Shown: positions 55,501-63,822, counted from the first letter of the stretch. The stretch: 64,000 bases of DNA from Meandrina meandrites (GCA_963693305.1 OY855906.1:30625126-30689125), one strand, 5' to 3'. A program made the numbers and translations. The notes: a model not told the origin generated them from the letters alone.

Positions 55501-56605
55501 GCTAGTAATTATATTTTGTAACCTACTTTTCAGATTTTCATTTATTTTCTATTGCACCTTCTGTATTTTTTTTCAATCACTATTAATTTTAAATTAATTT
55601 GTATATTTGTATGACATTTGCATGTAATAAACCCTCTTATTATCTTATTAGCTCTTATTAATGATTGATTTTTAGAGAGATAGGGGGGGGGGGGGGGGAG
55701 GGTGCTACTCAAGCAAGGAAATCTTATTACCTGTGTATATGGCCGTGAAACCCTGAGATAACAAAGTGCCAAGGGCCTGGCAAAATAGGTTCATTATTTT
55801 AGGGGTTTGATATATCGGGGTTCTGTATAGATTACATTCTTTGGCTATAACTCTGTGGACTTCACTATAAGGGGTTTTGTTAAGGGGTTTAATTTCTACT
55901 GTAATAATTATAGCAAAATTGGACCTGGGGTAAGTGATAAGGTGTAAGGTGAAGGGATTGGGGGAAAGGTAAGAGAAAAGCTATGAGGGGAGAGGGTAAG
56001 GGGAAATATTATATTAGGGGTAAGGAAATCGAATAATTTTTAATAAGGTGTAGGGTGGGGAGGGGGGGAGGGGGAGGGGGAAGGGGAGGGGGAGGGGGAG
56101 GGGGAGGGGTGAGAACAACTGGGGAAAAATTAGAAGAGAAACCAGCAGGCTGATAGGGCTTATCCTACTAGATGAGTCATCCGTAGGCTCTGAGTACATG
56201 TAAAAAGAACCCTGCTGCTAAGGTGGATCAAAGGGAAAGCAAATGGACAAATATAACAACAAGAGGGTCGCCATTTATATTCTAAGTGGCTCTTGTGTAA
56301 AGAAACTACTGTAGGACAACAACTGACGTTTACAGCAATATAGTGAAAAATACATATACGAGAAACGGTATTACCTGATTAAACTAAATAACTATCCATA
56401 TCTGTCAGGATGTGTGCACGAAAGTTTGCAAGTAAATGAAGTGGAGAGCTGATGCAATGGATGTAATCACTTACCTTGACATAGGCGGACTCGGGATATG
56501 GGCAAATTTACGCCTTGTATAAGCCAAGTGCACCGCAAAAGCACATACTAGGAGTAGCAATAGTACAATCACGGCACCAACCACGTACAAAAGTAGGTAA
56601 AACAT
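37555..56605 (-). CDS. CYP46A1-like: Cytochrome P450, CYP46A1-like (gene A), 15 exons
   Basis: I joined 15 exons (5' to 3'): 56475-56605, 55055-55132, 53946-54027, 47826-47899, 47567-47653, 46002-46140, 44973-45089, 44094-44250, 42344-42406, 41847-41919, 41409-41493, 40736-40846, 39616-39710, 39127-39193, 37555-37695. All junctions are GT-AG, phases agree, and the total is 1500 bases: 499 residues against 500 in human CYP46A1. The first ATG is 56605; no other in-frame ATG precedes it in the exon. It has an N-terminal membrane anchor, then the HIPSPP hinge. The I-helix is AGHETT, the K-helix ExxR is KETLR, the meander FNPYRF, and the heme loop FSLGPRNCIG with its Cys ligand. CYP46A1 is an ER cholesterol 24-hydroxylase using NADPH-P450 reductase; the substrate here is inferred only. 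Helix G and the KRGEEVPDDIL segment match CYP46 closely. Introns carry a LINE, a Gypsy element and MITEs. No defect was seen. Confidence 0.88.
37856..38735 (-). mobile_element. 5'-truncated non-LTR retrotransposon (LINE) fragment
   Basis: On the minus strand 38735-38529 shows a reverse-transcriptase palm piece (LVFISDLLEA then FADDTTLS). In another frame 38374-37856 gives the typical post-RT C-terminus (MYGSTIWS, LQKRAARVI, LNWIPF). The QGS motif region is degenerate and the frames are shifted, so it is inactive. It lies inside intron 14 of gene A, in the same sense as the gene. Confidence 0.75.
39019..39043. repeat. (ACGA)n short tandem repeat
   Basis: Six tandem ACGA-type units in intron 13 of gene A. 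Confidence 0.8.
39277..39425 (+). mobile_element. SINE fragment, same family as 9715-9860
   Basis: A box-B-like GGGTTGAAAGTCC at 39303-39315 and the tail TTTGTAAATAGCCAACTGGT. The box A region is degenerate. It lies in intron 13 of gene A. Confidence 0.55.
40041..40326. repeat. Dispersed CCAAT-rich TIR repeat, copy 2
   Basis: The ends AGCAGTTTTCAAATGAGTGT and CACTCGAGTGAAAAACCGCT mirror each other loosely. The interior shares CCAATCA and AAGCGCGGGAAAAC phrases with 29400-29640 and 41647-41790. In intron 12 of gene A. Confidence 0.65.
41591..41647. mobile_element. Small palindrome (57 bases)
   Basis: CTAGCCTGCGAA and TTCGCAGGCTAG bound a stem with central TTTCCGCCGGAAA. In intron 10 of gene A. 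Confidence 0.7.
41648..41790. repeat. Dispersed CCAAT-rich repeat, copy 3 (partial)
   Basis: GATTGGTTTTGGTCTTGC, TTATTGGTCGAGTAAG and TTTTTAAACCAATCACA align with the right half of copies 1 and 2. Confidence 0.6.
41948..42215. repeat. Tandem GCGGGAAA array in intron 9, gene A
   Basis: About eight units of 30-40 bases, consensus AACTGGTGCAAAGCGCGGGA plus AAAACAAAAACATCT, at roughly 41951, 41984, 42014, 42050, 42090, 42124, 42160 and 42196. GCGCGGGAAA is the reverse complement of TTTCCCGCGC, an E2F-type site. An equivalent array sits in intron 9 of gene B. Confidence 0.8.
42615..43810. mobile_element. 1.2 kb non-autonomous DNA transposon with CAGGGCCCGCGCAG ends
   Basis: CAGGGCCCGCGCAG at the left, CTGCGCGGGCCCTG at the right, flanked by TCCTA on both sides (42610-42614 and 43811-43815). 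Subterminal AGCCCCCCCAC blocks are also mirrored. No transposase frame is present. The superfamily is undecided: hAT-like ends, but a 5-base duplication. In intron 8 of gene A. Confidence 0.75.
43870..44035 (-). mobile_element. tRNA-derived SINE
   Basis: Box B GGGTTCGATTCC on the minus strand (43966-43977) and a tRNA-like GTGAGAGGGCTGGC box A region. It shares its GGAGG...GAGAA body with the copy at 57010-57180. In intron 8 of gene A, ending about 60 bases from exon 8. Confidence 0.7.
45234..45720. mobile_element. Inverted repeat element in intron 6, gene A
   Basis: The arms share CATAAGGGTTGAAACGT, GAACATTCGTT and AAGTACCATATTTGGAAA in mirrored order. The interior (45340-45640) is unique. 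Confidence 0.65.
46508..47302. mobile_element. Pogo/Tigger-like non-autonomous element
   Basis: The left end is CAGTCAACTCCTGAAAACTC and the right end GGGAGTCGACTG, both flanked by TA. CAGTCGACTC-type ends with TA duplication are typical of pogo/Tigger members of the Tc1/mariner group. Inside, a block of about 100 bases (CAGTTCCTGGACTTCTCC) is duplicated (46750 and 47010). In intron 5 of gene A. Confidence 0.7.
48296..48459 (+). repeat. 5' LTR
   Basis: Begins CGCCAGCAGGC and ends ACATTGGC; the next base, G, extends an inverted CGCCA/TGGCG pair. It is short for a Gypsy LTR and lacks TG...CA ends. GTATTAAAAACC is a possible TATA-like region. Confidence 0.85.
48624..51692 (+). CDS. Gag-protease-reverse transcriptase-RNase H polyprotein (first part)
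   Basis: The frame from the ATG at 48624 runs 1022 codons to a TAG at 51690-51692. Upstream codons in frame have no ATG. The N-terminal third is gag-like, with a zinc-knuckle variant (CVLCKQ then H and C: C-x2-C-x8-H-x4-C, near 49440-49490). The protease follows, with the LDTGAE active site near 49706. The reverse transcriptase spans roughly 50450-51250, with DLTRAFYQIPL and the catalytic LADD (51054-51065). The RNase H start with TDGS is near 51508. The stop falls inside RNase H, and the same frame continues directly after it. It is a selfish element gene, not a host gene. Confidence 0.85.
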   Translation: MNSSRAPKQWSLTKNESITSFEAWRQNLQYSLSLDANFAPFLADTFTWQKKSSTAPNRGLTSDGEAVPEARWRTAAQKNVHLELMLGQIANFCPVISRNTIVKNTTSVKSIWQAIRSHFGFQSTGAHFLDFSNTKLEVDERPEDLFQRLMSFTEDNLLVTNGNITHHGEVVTVDEELSPTLENFVVLTWLRLIHADLPALVKQRYGTELRSRTLASLKPEISQALDSLLDEIRSSADTKILRATASRFRQPPPRSSYKSSSQALPPNRRPKSCVLCKQASRNDQHFLSACSYLPPEDRTYLSRSRLTSTFDDEESDYEPPLFPDEDDPPLRTAARTVSRRVSTKQSPHFKAFYKHHPLRLTLDTGAETSMIKSSVARSIGATIVKSSQQPLQADGMTPLAVAGETHLILSRADKQLGLDALVVDDLDVDVLAGTPFLIANDITVRPALCQVRIQDFDVIHYNPDSDSTGSHAIRRAQSYVLRASSSAMVVWPGEYVELDVPSDLGDDCVLALQPRTDTPISKHTKPTCIWPEPQVIEAVGSKIRLTNSSNEPKAISRHEHLSEILPTADAPSPSPNPAATSPSLPVKPHSRPPFSSSVSLDPDKLLPDATRLKFQQLLQKYDRVFNPDITGYNGAAGPIKATVNMGPVQPPQRKGRVPQYSRNNLVQLQAKFDELEQAQVFRRPEDLGITVEYLNPSFLVKKLSGGHRLVTAFADVARYSKPPPSLMPDVDTTLRTIAPWRYMIQTDLTRAFYQIPLAQSSLKYCGVATPFRGIRVYTRSAMGMPGSETALEELMCRVLGDLIQEGCVAKLADDLYCGGDSPETLLSNWSRVLEALDRCNLRLSPMKTVICPKTTTILGWIWSQGKLSASPHRIAVLQSCPPPESVKGLRSFIGAYKVLSRVLPNCSDIVDPLESSLTGLQSSDKLLWDENLTFRFKSAQEYLSKHKSIVLPRPSDILWIVTDGSVTKRGLGATLYVTRDSRLYLAGFYSAKLRKHQVTWLPCEVEALSIAAAVKHFSPFII
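51693..53573 (+). CDS. RNase H remainder and integrase (second part of the same frame)
   Basis: The frame directly following the TAG stays open for 626 codons. The first ATG is at 51786. It opens with the rest of RNase H (VLTDSKPC), then an integrase: an HHCC zinc finger (ALHIKLNH, ACHTCASL), and catalytic Asp, Asp and Glu in AADVIK, VDPAPGF and NPVAEKAVREL. A C-terminal SH3-like segment (LQVGDIVYLF) and a proline-rich tail follow. There is no chromodomain or envelope frame. Whether it is expressed depends on stop readthrough; otherwise this part is silent. Confidence 0.8.
   Translation, partial: SQQPTTVLTDSKPCVQAIEKLCRGEFSASPRVTSFLTTVSRYQVSLQHLAGKANLPSDFTSRNAPDCSEPTCQICTFVHEMEDSVVRSVSLQDILDKKSNLPFTTRSAWLQIQNDCPDLRRVHAHLKQGTRPSKKITNIRDVKRYLSCTSIARDGVLIVKHSKPFVPASEAIIVPCSVLDGLLTALHIKLNHPSRHQLQMVFQRQFFALDMTDAISRVTSACHTCASLKSFPSTLVSQSSDDPPVVIGISFAADVIKRHRQFILILRECSTSFTASCLIPDEKHDTLRDALTKLIVGLHPLDGPRAVIRVDPAPGFSSLSNNDSLGHLNVSIDVGRIKNKNHNPVAEKAVRELEEELLRQQPGGGPVGEVGLALATARLNSRLRFSGLSSLELWTQRNQFTHERLPLSDYQLILDRHKHRSTNHAYSEKSKNPHGLIANTPPLQVGDIVYLFSDKDKSRARDRYVVVSIDTPWCFVKKFRGSQLRATSYKVKLSECYSVPSSVIVSSPPSHPTLPDVNDEPPVTPAVFPAPVHPMLAPPAPPELITIPSDEEQVPSFTSDDPPLNTTSRSPAPVAVQDESSTSVAATDQPMLSPPNFPALPDSRPQRQRRPPSYLQDYVRFQTCAW
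53766..53929 (+). repeat. 3' LTR
   Basis: Matches the 5' LTR except GCACGC for GCATGC and GATGTT for GACGTT. Preceded by the purine tract at 53751-53762. Confidence 0.85.
54244..54522. mobile_element. Harbinger-like MITE in intron 2, gene A
   Basis: AGCCTGGGCCAAAC and GTTTGGCCCAGGCT ends, flanked by TTA on both sides (54241-54243 and 54523-54525). The interior repeats CTCTCATCAACTCTC/GAGAGT phrases. Confidence 0.75.
55133..56474. other. Intron 1 of gene A: AT-rich, with G-rich tracts
   Basis: The intron between exons 1 and 2. A G run lies at 55683-55699 and a GGGGGAGGGG tract at 56052-56109. No other element is recognised. Confidence 0.6.
56052..56109 (+). repeat. GGGGGAGGGG tract (G-quadruplex-prone)
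   Basis: More than eight runs of four or more G separated by single A residues on the plus strand. On the transcribed gene A pre-mRNA it is a C/T tract. Confidence 0.85.
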
Positions 56606-56756
56606 CTTATTTAGTGACTTTAGTGGCAGGTTGTGTGCAACACTCCGTTCCAGCGAAGAATATTTCAACCGCGTGTGGCATGGAGGTCTGGGAATGAGGC
56701 GCGGGTCGGCGCGGGAAACGACCCGTGGGAAACCTCGGAGGATGGGTTAGCCAGCG

Positions 56757-56822
56757 TAGCTTCTAGTCAATCAGGGAGAGCGCTCTCTTTGACTGACTAG
56801 AACGCCAAGCTACGCTGGCTAA
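56757..56822. mobile_element. 66-base palindrome upstream of gene A
   Basis: TTAGCCAGCGTAGCTTCTAG and its mirror ending CTACGCTGGCTAA. It lies about 150 bases upstream of the first P450 codon, in a GC-rich zone containing GGCGCGGGAAAC. Confidence 0.75.
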
Positions 56823-57009
56823 GGAGGGTGGGAGGGCGGGGATGGCATAGTCGTTCTCGGGTAATTGTTACTTTTACTGAAAATAGGTCTAGATTGATCT
56901 ACACCGTAAATCAACTATGTTTGTTTGTTTAACGAGGGTAGCATATAACAGTCTCGCGACTGACAAACCTGTGGACCTCGAATTCCCGATCGAATTGGAA
57001 TTCGGAAGT

Positions 57010-57180
57010 GTTGGTTTTTGTGGAGGGAGGAAAACCGGAGAACCCGGAGAAAAACCCTCGGAGCAAGGACGAGAACCAACAACAAACTCAACCCACATAT
57101 GACGCCGGATCCGGGAATCGAACCCGGGCCACATTGGTGGGAAGCGAGCGCTCTCACCACTGCGCCATCCCTGCTCCCCA
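57010..57180 (-). mobile_element. tRNA-derived SINE
   Basis: Minus strand box A TGGCGCAGTGGTGAGAGCGC (57149-57168) and box B GGGTTCGATTCCC (57113-57125), with a body GGAGGAAAACCGGAG. Its chance open frames are a common source of spurious protein predictions. Confidence 0.8.
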
Positions 57181-58379
57181 TCCCTGCACTCTCTTATCTA
57201 AAATTGAGCAGAGAAAACTTCCGTTTTGGCGTCGGGACATGGGGTGTATCCCTGCGCTCAAACTGCGCCTGACGGCGGCTAGACTACATTAACAAGGCTA
57301 GAATATTGACAGGCTGGGCCCAAGTGTAGACAGGAATAGAGAAATCGCCGGCATTGTGTAGAATGGAGTCTTGCTCGACCAGAAATGAGCTTTTTTCTAT
57401 TTAATAAAATACACTACTTTATACCCCTGGGGAGCGGGAGGGGGAGGAGCTCCCAGTTTGCCTTCCATATATCGTCCCCATAAGTCGATTCCGGTCGTCT
57501 TGATGAAAAGGGTGGGTGGAGGAGGGTGTTGAGGGGAAGAGGAATCATGAATGTTTTTCGTCTAGAACATCTTTTCAAACGCTGCTCGCACCATGCCGGC
57601 CGCGGGCTCACTCGCAAGTATCATACGCGCTACAGACGCCTAGCAGTCAGGACAGTCGTGACAAAAACTTATGACAACTTAGCTCCACAGCTCCAGAGAT
57701 ACGTTTCGTTTCTCTGACACCTGTTGCTAGGGGCCTAATATAATCACACGGGAAAGGCAACTCTGAATCTAGTTTAAGTTTTCTGATGGCATATCCACAT
57801 GAGCTCTCGTCGCGAGAACTCTGTTAATAAAGAACTCGCTATTTTCGCCAATACCATCCCCCACGAAAGGTTTACCACTCTATATTGCTAGAAATGCACT
57901 TTAACGCTTTTAGAACTAGAAAAAAAACTAAATCCTGATATTCATTTGTGCTCTTCGTTTATTATGTTTTTGACAATCTATTTATCATAACTATGTTGGC
58001 TCTACAGGATTTCTCTTCTCTTTTTCCATATGAAATTTAGATAGAAAACAAACCTCTCAAGCCAAGTCAGTCTTTACTAAGATACACGATTGGTTACAAA
58101 TCATCAGTTCAACCAAAAAATACAAGATACTGTTTTTTACATGATTGCCGCGTGGGAATCTAGGGAAGTATATAATCTGTTATGGTTACCCGTAGGAAAA
58201 CCCCTTTTGTTTAAAACTAGAAAATATAGCAGCAATTTTATCTTGTGCATGGATTTAACTTACTGTAGTTTTAACAATATTGTATCTGTATTTTATTTTG
58301 TTATTGGTATTGCTAACGTATGTATCAATATCAAGAGAGGATATTCCTCGCTTTATGTATATATTGCATATATTGTTAT

Positions 58380-58529
58380 TTATACCATGCCATAGAAAAT
58401 ACAGCCAATCAGAATACAGGAAAGCCGTTGTATATTCGACGGTATTCAACCCGGCCAACCTTCCCATCGTGCGCTGCGGTCTTATTCTCGATGAAATTTA
58501 GTCAGCGTATTTTCTATGGCATGGTATAA
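58380..58529. mobile_element. TIR MITE, copy 1
   Basis: TTATACCATGCCATAGAAAA and TATTTTCTATGGCATGGTATAA ends. A second copy lies at 63823-63968, and the flanking AATAGTTACACAACAC is shared by both, so the true repeat unit is larger. Confidence 0.8.
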
Positions 58530-58559
58530 AATAGTTACACAACACTTTCTCGTGGTATA

Positions 58560-58655
58560 CTATGGAATACCCCACTTGTCACTTGTGTTTTCTTCGTATA
58601 CAAAGGCTCGTGTGTATACCGAGAAAATACAAGTGACTCGTGGGATATTCCATAG
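58560..58655. mobile_element. Hairpin MITE
   Basis: CTATGGAATACCCCACTTGT and its mirror ending ATATTCCATAG, with a GTATAC-containing stem. Confidence 0.65.
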
Positions 58656-58798
58656 AATCGCATAGCTCAAAGAATTCACGCGCTCTGATTGGCTAGAGAT
58701 GCGAGGGTATTCAGCGCGGTATTGCGACTTGAAAGTGAGGCTGCGCTAAAATTCGCAACATTCACCACATTTTCATTTTAAAAAGGTTATGCGATTCA

Positions 58799-58847
58799 AG
58801 GAAAATCAATTACCTGACTCGTGAATTCCGCGTTAAATTTCACTTGA

Positions 58848-58910
<63 letters not shown>

Positions 58911-58944
58911 ACGTGGAATTCCCTCGTCAGGTAATGGATTTTCC
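58799..58944. mobile_element. Hairpin MITE
   Basis: AGGAAAATCAATTACCTGAC and its mirror, with inner stem AAAAACCGATATCGCAC and a CTTCGCGATTCG loop. Confidence 0.75.
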
Positions 58945-59602
58945 TATATTATTATATGGACGAGAGTGTTTTACTGGGAACTAAACCACTCGTAGATTCC
59001 ATACGCCACTCCATCCGGGACCTGAGTGGCGTATTTTCCGTATGACACGCTTGCGAGTGTCATATCGCTCATTGACGTCACGATTCGCGCCATTTCTACT
59101 TTGTTGAATGAACTTGGTTTCTTGTGTCGTTCCGGTTTGTTGTGAGCAAGCATCGACAAGCAGGACTAATTTGTTTAATTAAGCGACGAAAAAGAATGAG
59201 TTTTCTGAAAAAACTCAAGGACGAGAACATGATAATAGAAGCCTTGACGATTTCAAGGCTTTTAGAGAGAATTCTTCGCAAGGAATTGCACAAAGTGCAA
59301 GATGTTGTAAAGAAGAAAACAAATGCGGTTGAAAACTATCGGCCGTCAAGACATTGCCACATCGGATTCAAGTCAAAGTCAGTGATGTTTTCAGTTTTTA
59401 CGTGTTACGATATGTAGTTGACAAGTATTTCATGTATTTTGTTTGATTGGAATTCAGTAAGTGTTTCTATATCCTGGACACGGGTGCTTTGTATTTTCTG
59501 TGAAGACGAACAGTGATTTATAAAACTTGCTCGAGTTTTCGAAAACAATGAAATAAAAATTGGCAATTTCAATTACATCTGGTCTCCATATAATAAAAAG
59601 AA

Positions 59603-59740
59603 CATTACACGTTGGCTCAAAGATATGAATTTTATGTTCTCGTGGCAAAAACGACATCTCACTCGTTCGCTGCGCTCACTCGTGAGATATCGTTTCTGCC
59701 ACTCGAACATAAAATTCATATCTTCTCGCCACCGTGTAAT
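59603..59740. mobile_element. Hairpin MITE
   Basis: ATTACACGTTGGC, GATATGAATTTTATGTTC and GCAAAAACGACATCTCAC are mirrored on the right around the loop TCGTTCGCTGCGCTCA. Confidence 0.75.
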
Positions 59741-59928
59741 ATCCTCTATGTATACCACTCGAAAGCGTTGCATAACTAGTATATATATCGAGGTGTATGT
59801 GTATGTATGTGTATGCTTTGAGGGGCGAGTTTGCCCCACGAACTACTTTAATTTTGTCCTAGAAAAGAAGTTAAAACTTTAAAAACTGTTAAAAATGCGC
59901 TCAATCTGATTAGCCCGCAGTGACGTTT

Positions 59929-62900
59929 TTAATGCCGTTTAGTCAAGGTACACATCACGCCATCCTTGGGTCGAATCGTGACTCTTTCAAGAACTTCGCG
60001 TGACTGGCCTGGTACCAGAGAAAACTTGAATGTCTGAAGAAAGCGTGACAATAAAACCTTGGCCTCGATCTGGAAATGAAAGCAAAAAAGAAACGAAAAA
60101 AACATTCCTTGTTGTATAAAGGTAACACTCTAACACACGGGCGATTTATACACGAGCCTGGCGGCTAGTCAACTTTTAAACTCTAGTTTTCGTACCATAA
60201 AGCATCAAAGAATTAATACACCTCCCCCCACCCCCTTCCCGGAGAGGAAGTCACATTACCTGCGCGAAGTTTTGTCCGATGCAGTTACGTGGTCCAAGTA
60301 AAAACGGGAAGTACGTGTAGTGTGACCTATCACAGTGACAAAAGAAACAAGTAAACTATTAGTTTGATTTTCTCAAATCAGTTATGGGCGAGTTGCGTCT
60401 TGATCAATGCCAATGTGTTGAACAGTACCAACCAAGAAAAAATGAGTTTCTATGGATATTTTGTATAAATATTGAAGTATTTATAAATTCTTGTTTTTGC
60501 GTCGCTGCAAGACAACTTTTCTAGGAATATTCCTTGGTGTAACAAGACGGCAACGCATAAAAAGTACGAAACATGTTAACTGCTTCACGCAGTGTTAAAC
60601 TACGTCGTGTAAGGCAAAGGTGAAGTGTCACCCATCTGTACCTTGCAAACCCCGTCATACCAGAAACGGAAATAACTCCAAATACAGGTTTGCACTCATA
60701 TACCTCTTTACTAGCTCTTCATCATCGAATCTGTAAGGGTTAAACTCCTCTGGGTTGGTCCAGTACTCAGGAAGGTGACTGGAGACATATGTGCTTAACT
60801 GCCAATATAAAATAAAGCAATACTGATGCTTAGGAAGGAATGGAAAGACACGTTGATCAGGGGATAAATAAGTGATGACCAAAATCTAGAGTTGGGCCAA
60901 TCATTTAAGCCTTTAAAAAGCCGCATGCATATCAAGTTTAAACTAATAGCCACAATTGTTACACTTACACCACGCCTAAATGTAGCATAAGTGAAACCAA
61001 GTTCGTCTACGCTGTAGTAACAATTTAGCTTCCGACTTTTCTCATTGTTTAGTGAGTCGCTTCAGTAAACCGGCAAATTAACTGCTAACCAGCTCTAAAC
61101 AGACCAATATCATGAAGACGCAAGATTAAGTGTAAAAGTTTCACCCTCGATTGCCATGCTTTTTTGTGACCCAGGCTTTCGCGGTGTTATCAAATTGGAA
61201 TTTTCAAAAGGAACAGTTTCTTTCCGTTTCGTTTACGTGATAAAAGACATTGTACTGTTCTATTTGTCGGAAAATTCTCACCGAAAATTCCATGTAAATG
61301 GAAAGCGCCCCGTAACGAGCTAGCCTGTTCTAGGCTCTCGGTCAGTGGGTGAGCAGTTTCTCCTCTTTTATCCTTCGCTCCACTGACCGAGAGCCTGGAA
61401 CCGGCTAAGCTCAAACAAGCAAGCAATGGCGAGAAAATTATGTACCATAATGAGGGAGTTGGCGGGTATTTTGTATCCTCCTATTTCTTGTTCTTTGTCA
61501 CACTTTCGTAAAGTTCCAGCTACCGTTGGATGCCGGCGTAATGTCTCCTTCATTACCTAATATGACAACAAGAAAAAGCTGAACACGTAAGCCGGTATGG
61601 GCAGTCAAACGATAATGAAAAAAATTGTTACCAGTCCTAACTGATGCAGTTTAGCCAGGTCGTCAAACGCAACATTCTGGTTCTCGCCCAGCACATCAAA
61701 AACCTCACCAACCAAACTGCAAGGGAACAAAACAATTTTTTAACAACAACAACAACTTTATTAACCTTTGAACAGGGAAGAAAGAAATTTACACATAAAA
61801 AAAAAATTACAAGGCTTAAAGGGGTGTTGGCTTCCTACAATAACGAAGAAGTTAACAAGTCTTAGGAAGCCAAATAACAATATAAAGTAGTTTTAACTCT
61901 TTCACCAACAAACCAGCACTTTCTCGCATTTTTGTGCTGAATAAAAGTATGGGCTTTTAGGAACAAGATTTTAGTTTGTCTCACCTCTCCACTATCTCGG
62001 GATGGTCTCCTAGCTCAAGAATGCAAAACGACAACATACTGGCTGTAGTCTCGTGACCTGAAACAAAACACGTGACTAATGAAAAGAGCGGGAAAATAGA
62101 AAACGTAATTAGTGCTACGAAGCCGGCGCGGGAAATAACAACTGACAACTAAGCAGTGTGTCACGCGCGCGGGAAAAGCGAAAACGTGTAACTGGTGCTA
62201 CGAAGTGCGAAAAATGATAACTTAACTAACCAGCGTGTTAAAAGCGCGAGAAAAATGAAAACGTGTAGATGGGGCTAGGAAGCGCGGGAAACGATGACAG
62301 ACAACTAACCAGTGGAAAATGCGGGAAAAGAGGAAACGTGACACGCGGGAAATGGCTTTTCCTTCCTGTACCAGACAGTGATATCACATGTAACTGGTGT
62401 TACGAAGCGCTGGAAATTAGATACAGTAACTGTAAATAATTACACAACGGTCTCTTTTTTCTTCCAGAAAAAATATGACAAACAAACAACTACTTTCATA
62501 AATAGTGTGTATCGTGCTTGCCAGCAATGAAGAAGGAGAGAAAATCATCCAACATGTCTTCCATCCCAAGGTTTGGAATTGTCTCTGATGAGAAAGCAAA
62601 AACAGCAATTGTTAAAAACACAAGCACCTCAGGCTGTACTCAAAGGATTCGTACAGACTGTTTCTTGAGTCTTTACATTCTTTCCTCGACAAAAACACTA
62701 TAAACGAAAGAACGCCCTTCCCAAGGGTTTACGCATCGCTGGTTGCTCCCCAGGGGAGCAACGAACAATAACGTCAATGCACTTATTAGAATTCTGCGAA
62801 CCTTGCAAAAAAAAAAAAAAATCCATCATTCTCTGAAGAAGACCGCAGAAGGCGATCGAAAATTTAGAGTATCCCTTTTTATATTTTTTAGATCTGTTTA

Positions 62901-63503
62901 AACCGTTTATATATTTTAAGACGTTATTTAGTTTACTAAAAAATGAATGATATGATAGGGCTAGCTGCGACGGACATGTCTTACGTGAGCCATCCACGGC
63001 CCATCTTAAAATTCACCATAATTTACCTGTAATTACTTTTCCATGGATTATTTCCATTAAGATATCCCAGCTAGCTGCAAATTCTCCTTTTCTGTTAGTT
63101 TAAGACCGTCTCAAAATACGGAGACTCTGCTATGAGCGAACAGGGTTCCCATGTTTTCCCGCCTTTTTCCGTGGAGTCAACTCTAATACGCGAGTTAAAC
63201 GCAGTTTTCATAATATGGTTAGACCACGCTCGACGGACTGCGAAAATAAATAGGGACTGCTCGTAGTCAATCACTAAGGTATATTTACACATGTCAGTAT
63301 AAATAAAAGTTTGAATACAGTGTCTGGAGCGGAAAGCTAGCAAAACCTTGTTGTTGTATAATCCTTTGCAATATGTCATCAGGAACCTCTTCTCCTCTGT
63401 TCATTGCATTCTTTCGCACTTCAATCACTTTCCTTCCTGTTTCACGCAAGAACTGGATAGCTTCGGTAACACGTCGCTGAAAAGGATACTGGGAAAAATT
63501 CCA
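59929..63503 (-). CDS. CYP46A1-like: Cytochrome P450, CYP46A1-like (gene B), exons 8-15, partial
   Basis: Eight exons align one to one with exons 8-15 of gene A, with identical lengths and phases: 63347-63503, 62522-62584, 61985-62057, 61632-61716, 61446-61556, 60704-60798, 60260-60326, 59929-60069. The stop is TAA. The 5' half (anchor to helix F) is beyond the right edge. It has AGHETT in the I-helix, KETLRRHP for ExxR, FNPYRF, and a heme loop FLLGPRNCIG followed by QNFAQ, closer to CYP46A1 than gene A's QNFTL. All introns are GT-AG except intron 9, whose donor reads GCAAGC (a GC-AG intron). The likely role is microsomal sterol hydroxylation, inferred from family. It is a tandem duplicate of gene A on the same strand, about 3.3 kb downstream of the start of... 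gene A lies to its left and is its 3' neighbour. No disabling change was seen. Confidence 0.85.
61321..61407. mobile_element. 87-base inverted repeat in intron 12, gene B
   Basis: TAGCCTGTTCTAGGCTCTCG and its mirror ending CGAGAGCCTGGAACCGGCTA. Confidence 0.7.
62083..62420. repeat. Tandem GCGGGAAA array in intron 9, gene B
   Basis: Degenerate repeats of about 36-40 bases containing GCGCGGGAAA and GTGTAACTGGTGCTACGAA, at roughly 62089, 62125, 62166, 62205, 62240, 62279, 62317 and 62345. This corresponds to the array in intron 9 of gene A. Confidence 0.75.
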
Positions 63504-63822
63504 CTGCAAAAATATGAAAAGAAAAAGAAAACATGCAAGGAAAATCGCAAAACAATTCTTGGAGAAACAGTTATACGCATGCTGTGTTGCCAGGCAATTA
63601 ACAACTTGAATAATTCTCTTCTAATCACAGTTTTTCCAAGCAAAATTTCCACTAAGGTAAATACTTGCAAAGTTACATTAAAATTTTCACATATCTATAC
63701 TCCTTCAATGTAAAAGCTATATTTTCCTTTTTCATATTTTACTATATTCAACGTAATTAACTTAGGTGTATAAACTGTGAAACTGTAAATACACAACTAC
63801 CAGTATTGTATTGTATTGTATT

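Larger units (their letters stand above)
56823..59928. other. Intergenic region between the two P450 genes
   Basis: I support no gene here. Contents are a SINE (57010-57180) and a cluster of hairpin MITEs (58380-58529, 58560-58655, 58799-58944, 59603-59740). A frame of about 97 codons at 59124-59417 matches nothing I know. Confidence 0.5.

Noticed and set aside
56606..56668. N-terminal extension of P450 gene A
   Set aside because: The extension begins with TTG; the ATG at 56605 gives a normal-length microsomal anchor.
56889..57181. Frames reading GAVVRALASHQCGPG
   Set aside because: This is a translated tRNA-derived SINE (boxes A and B present), a known cause of false gene calls.
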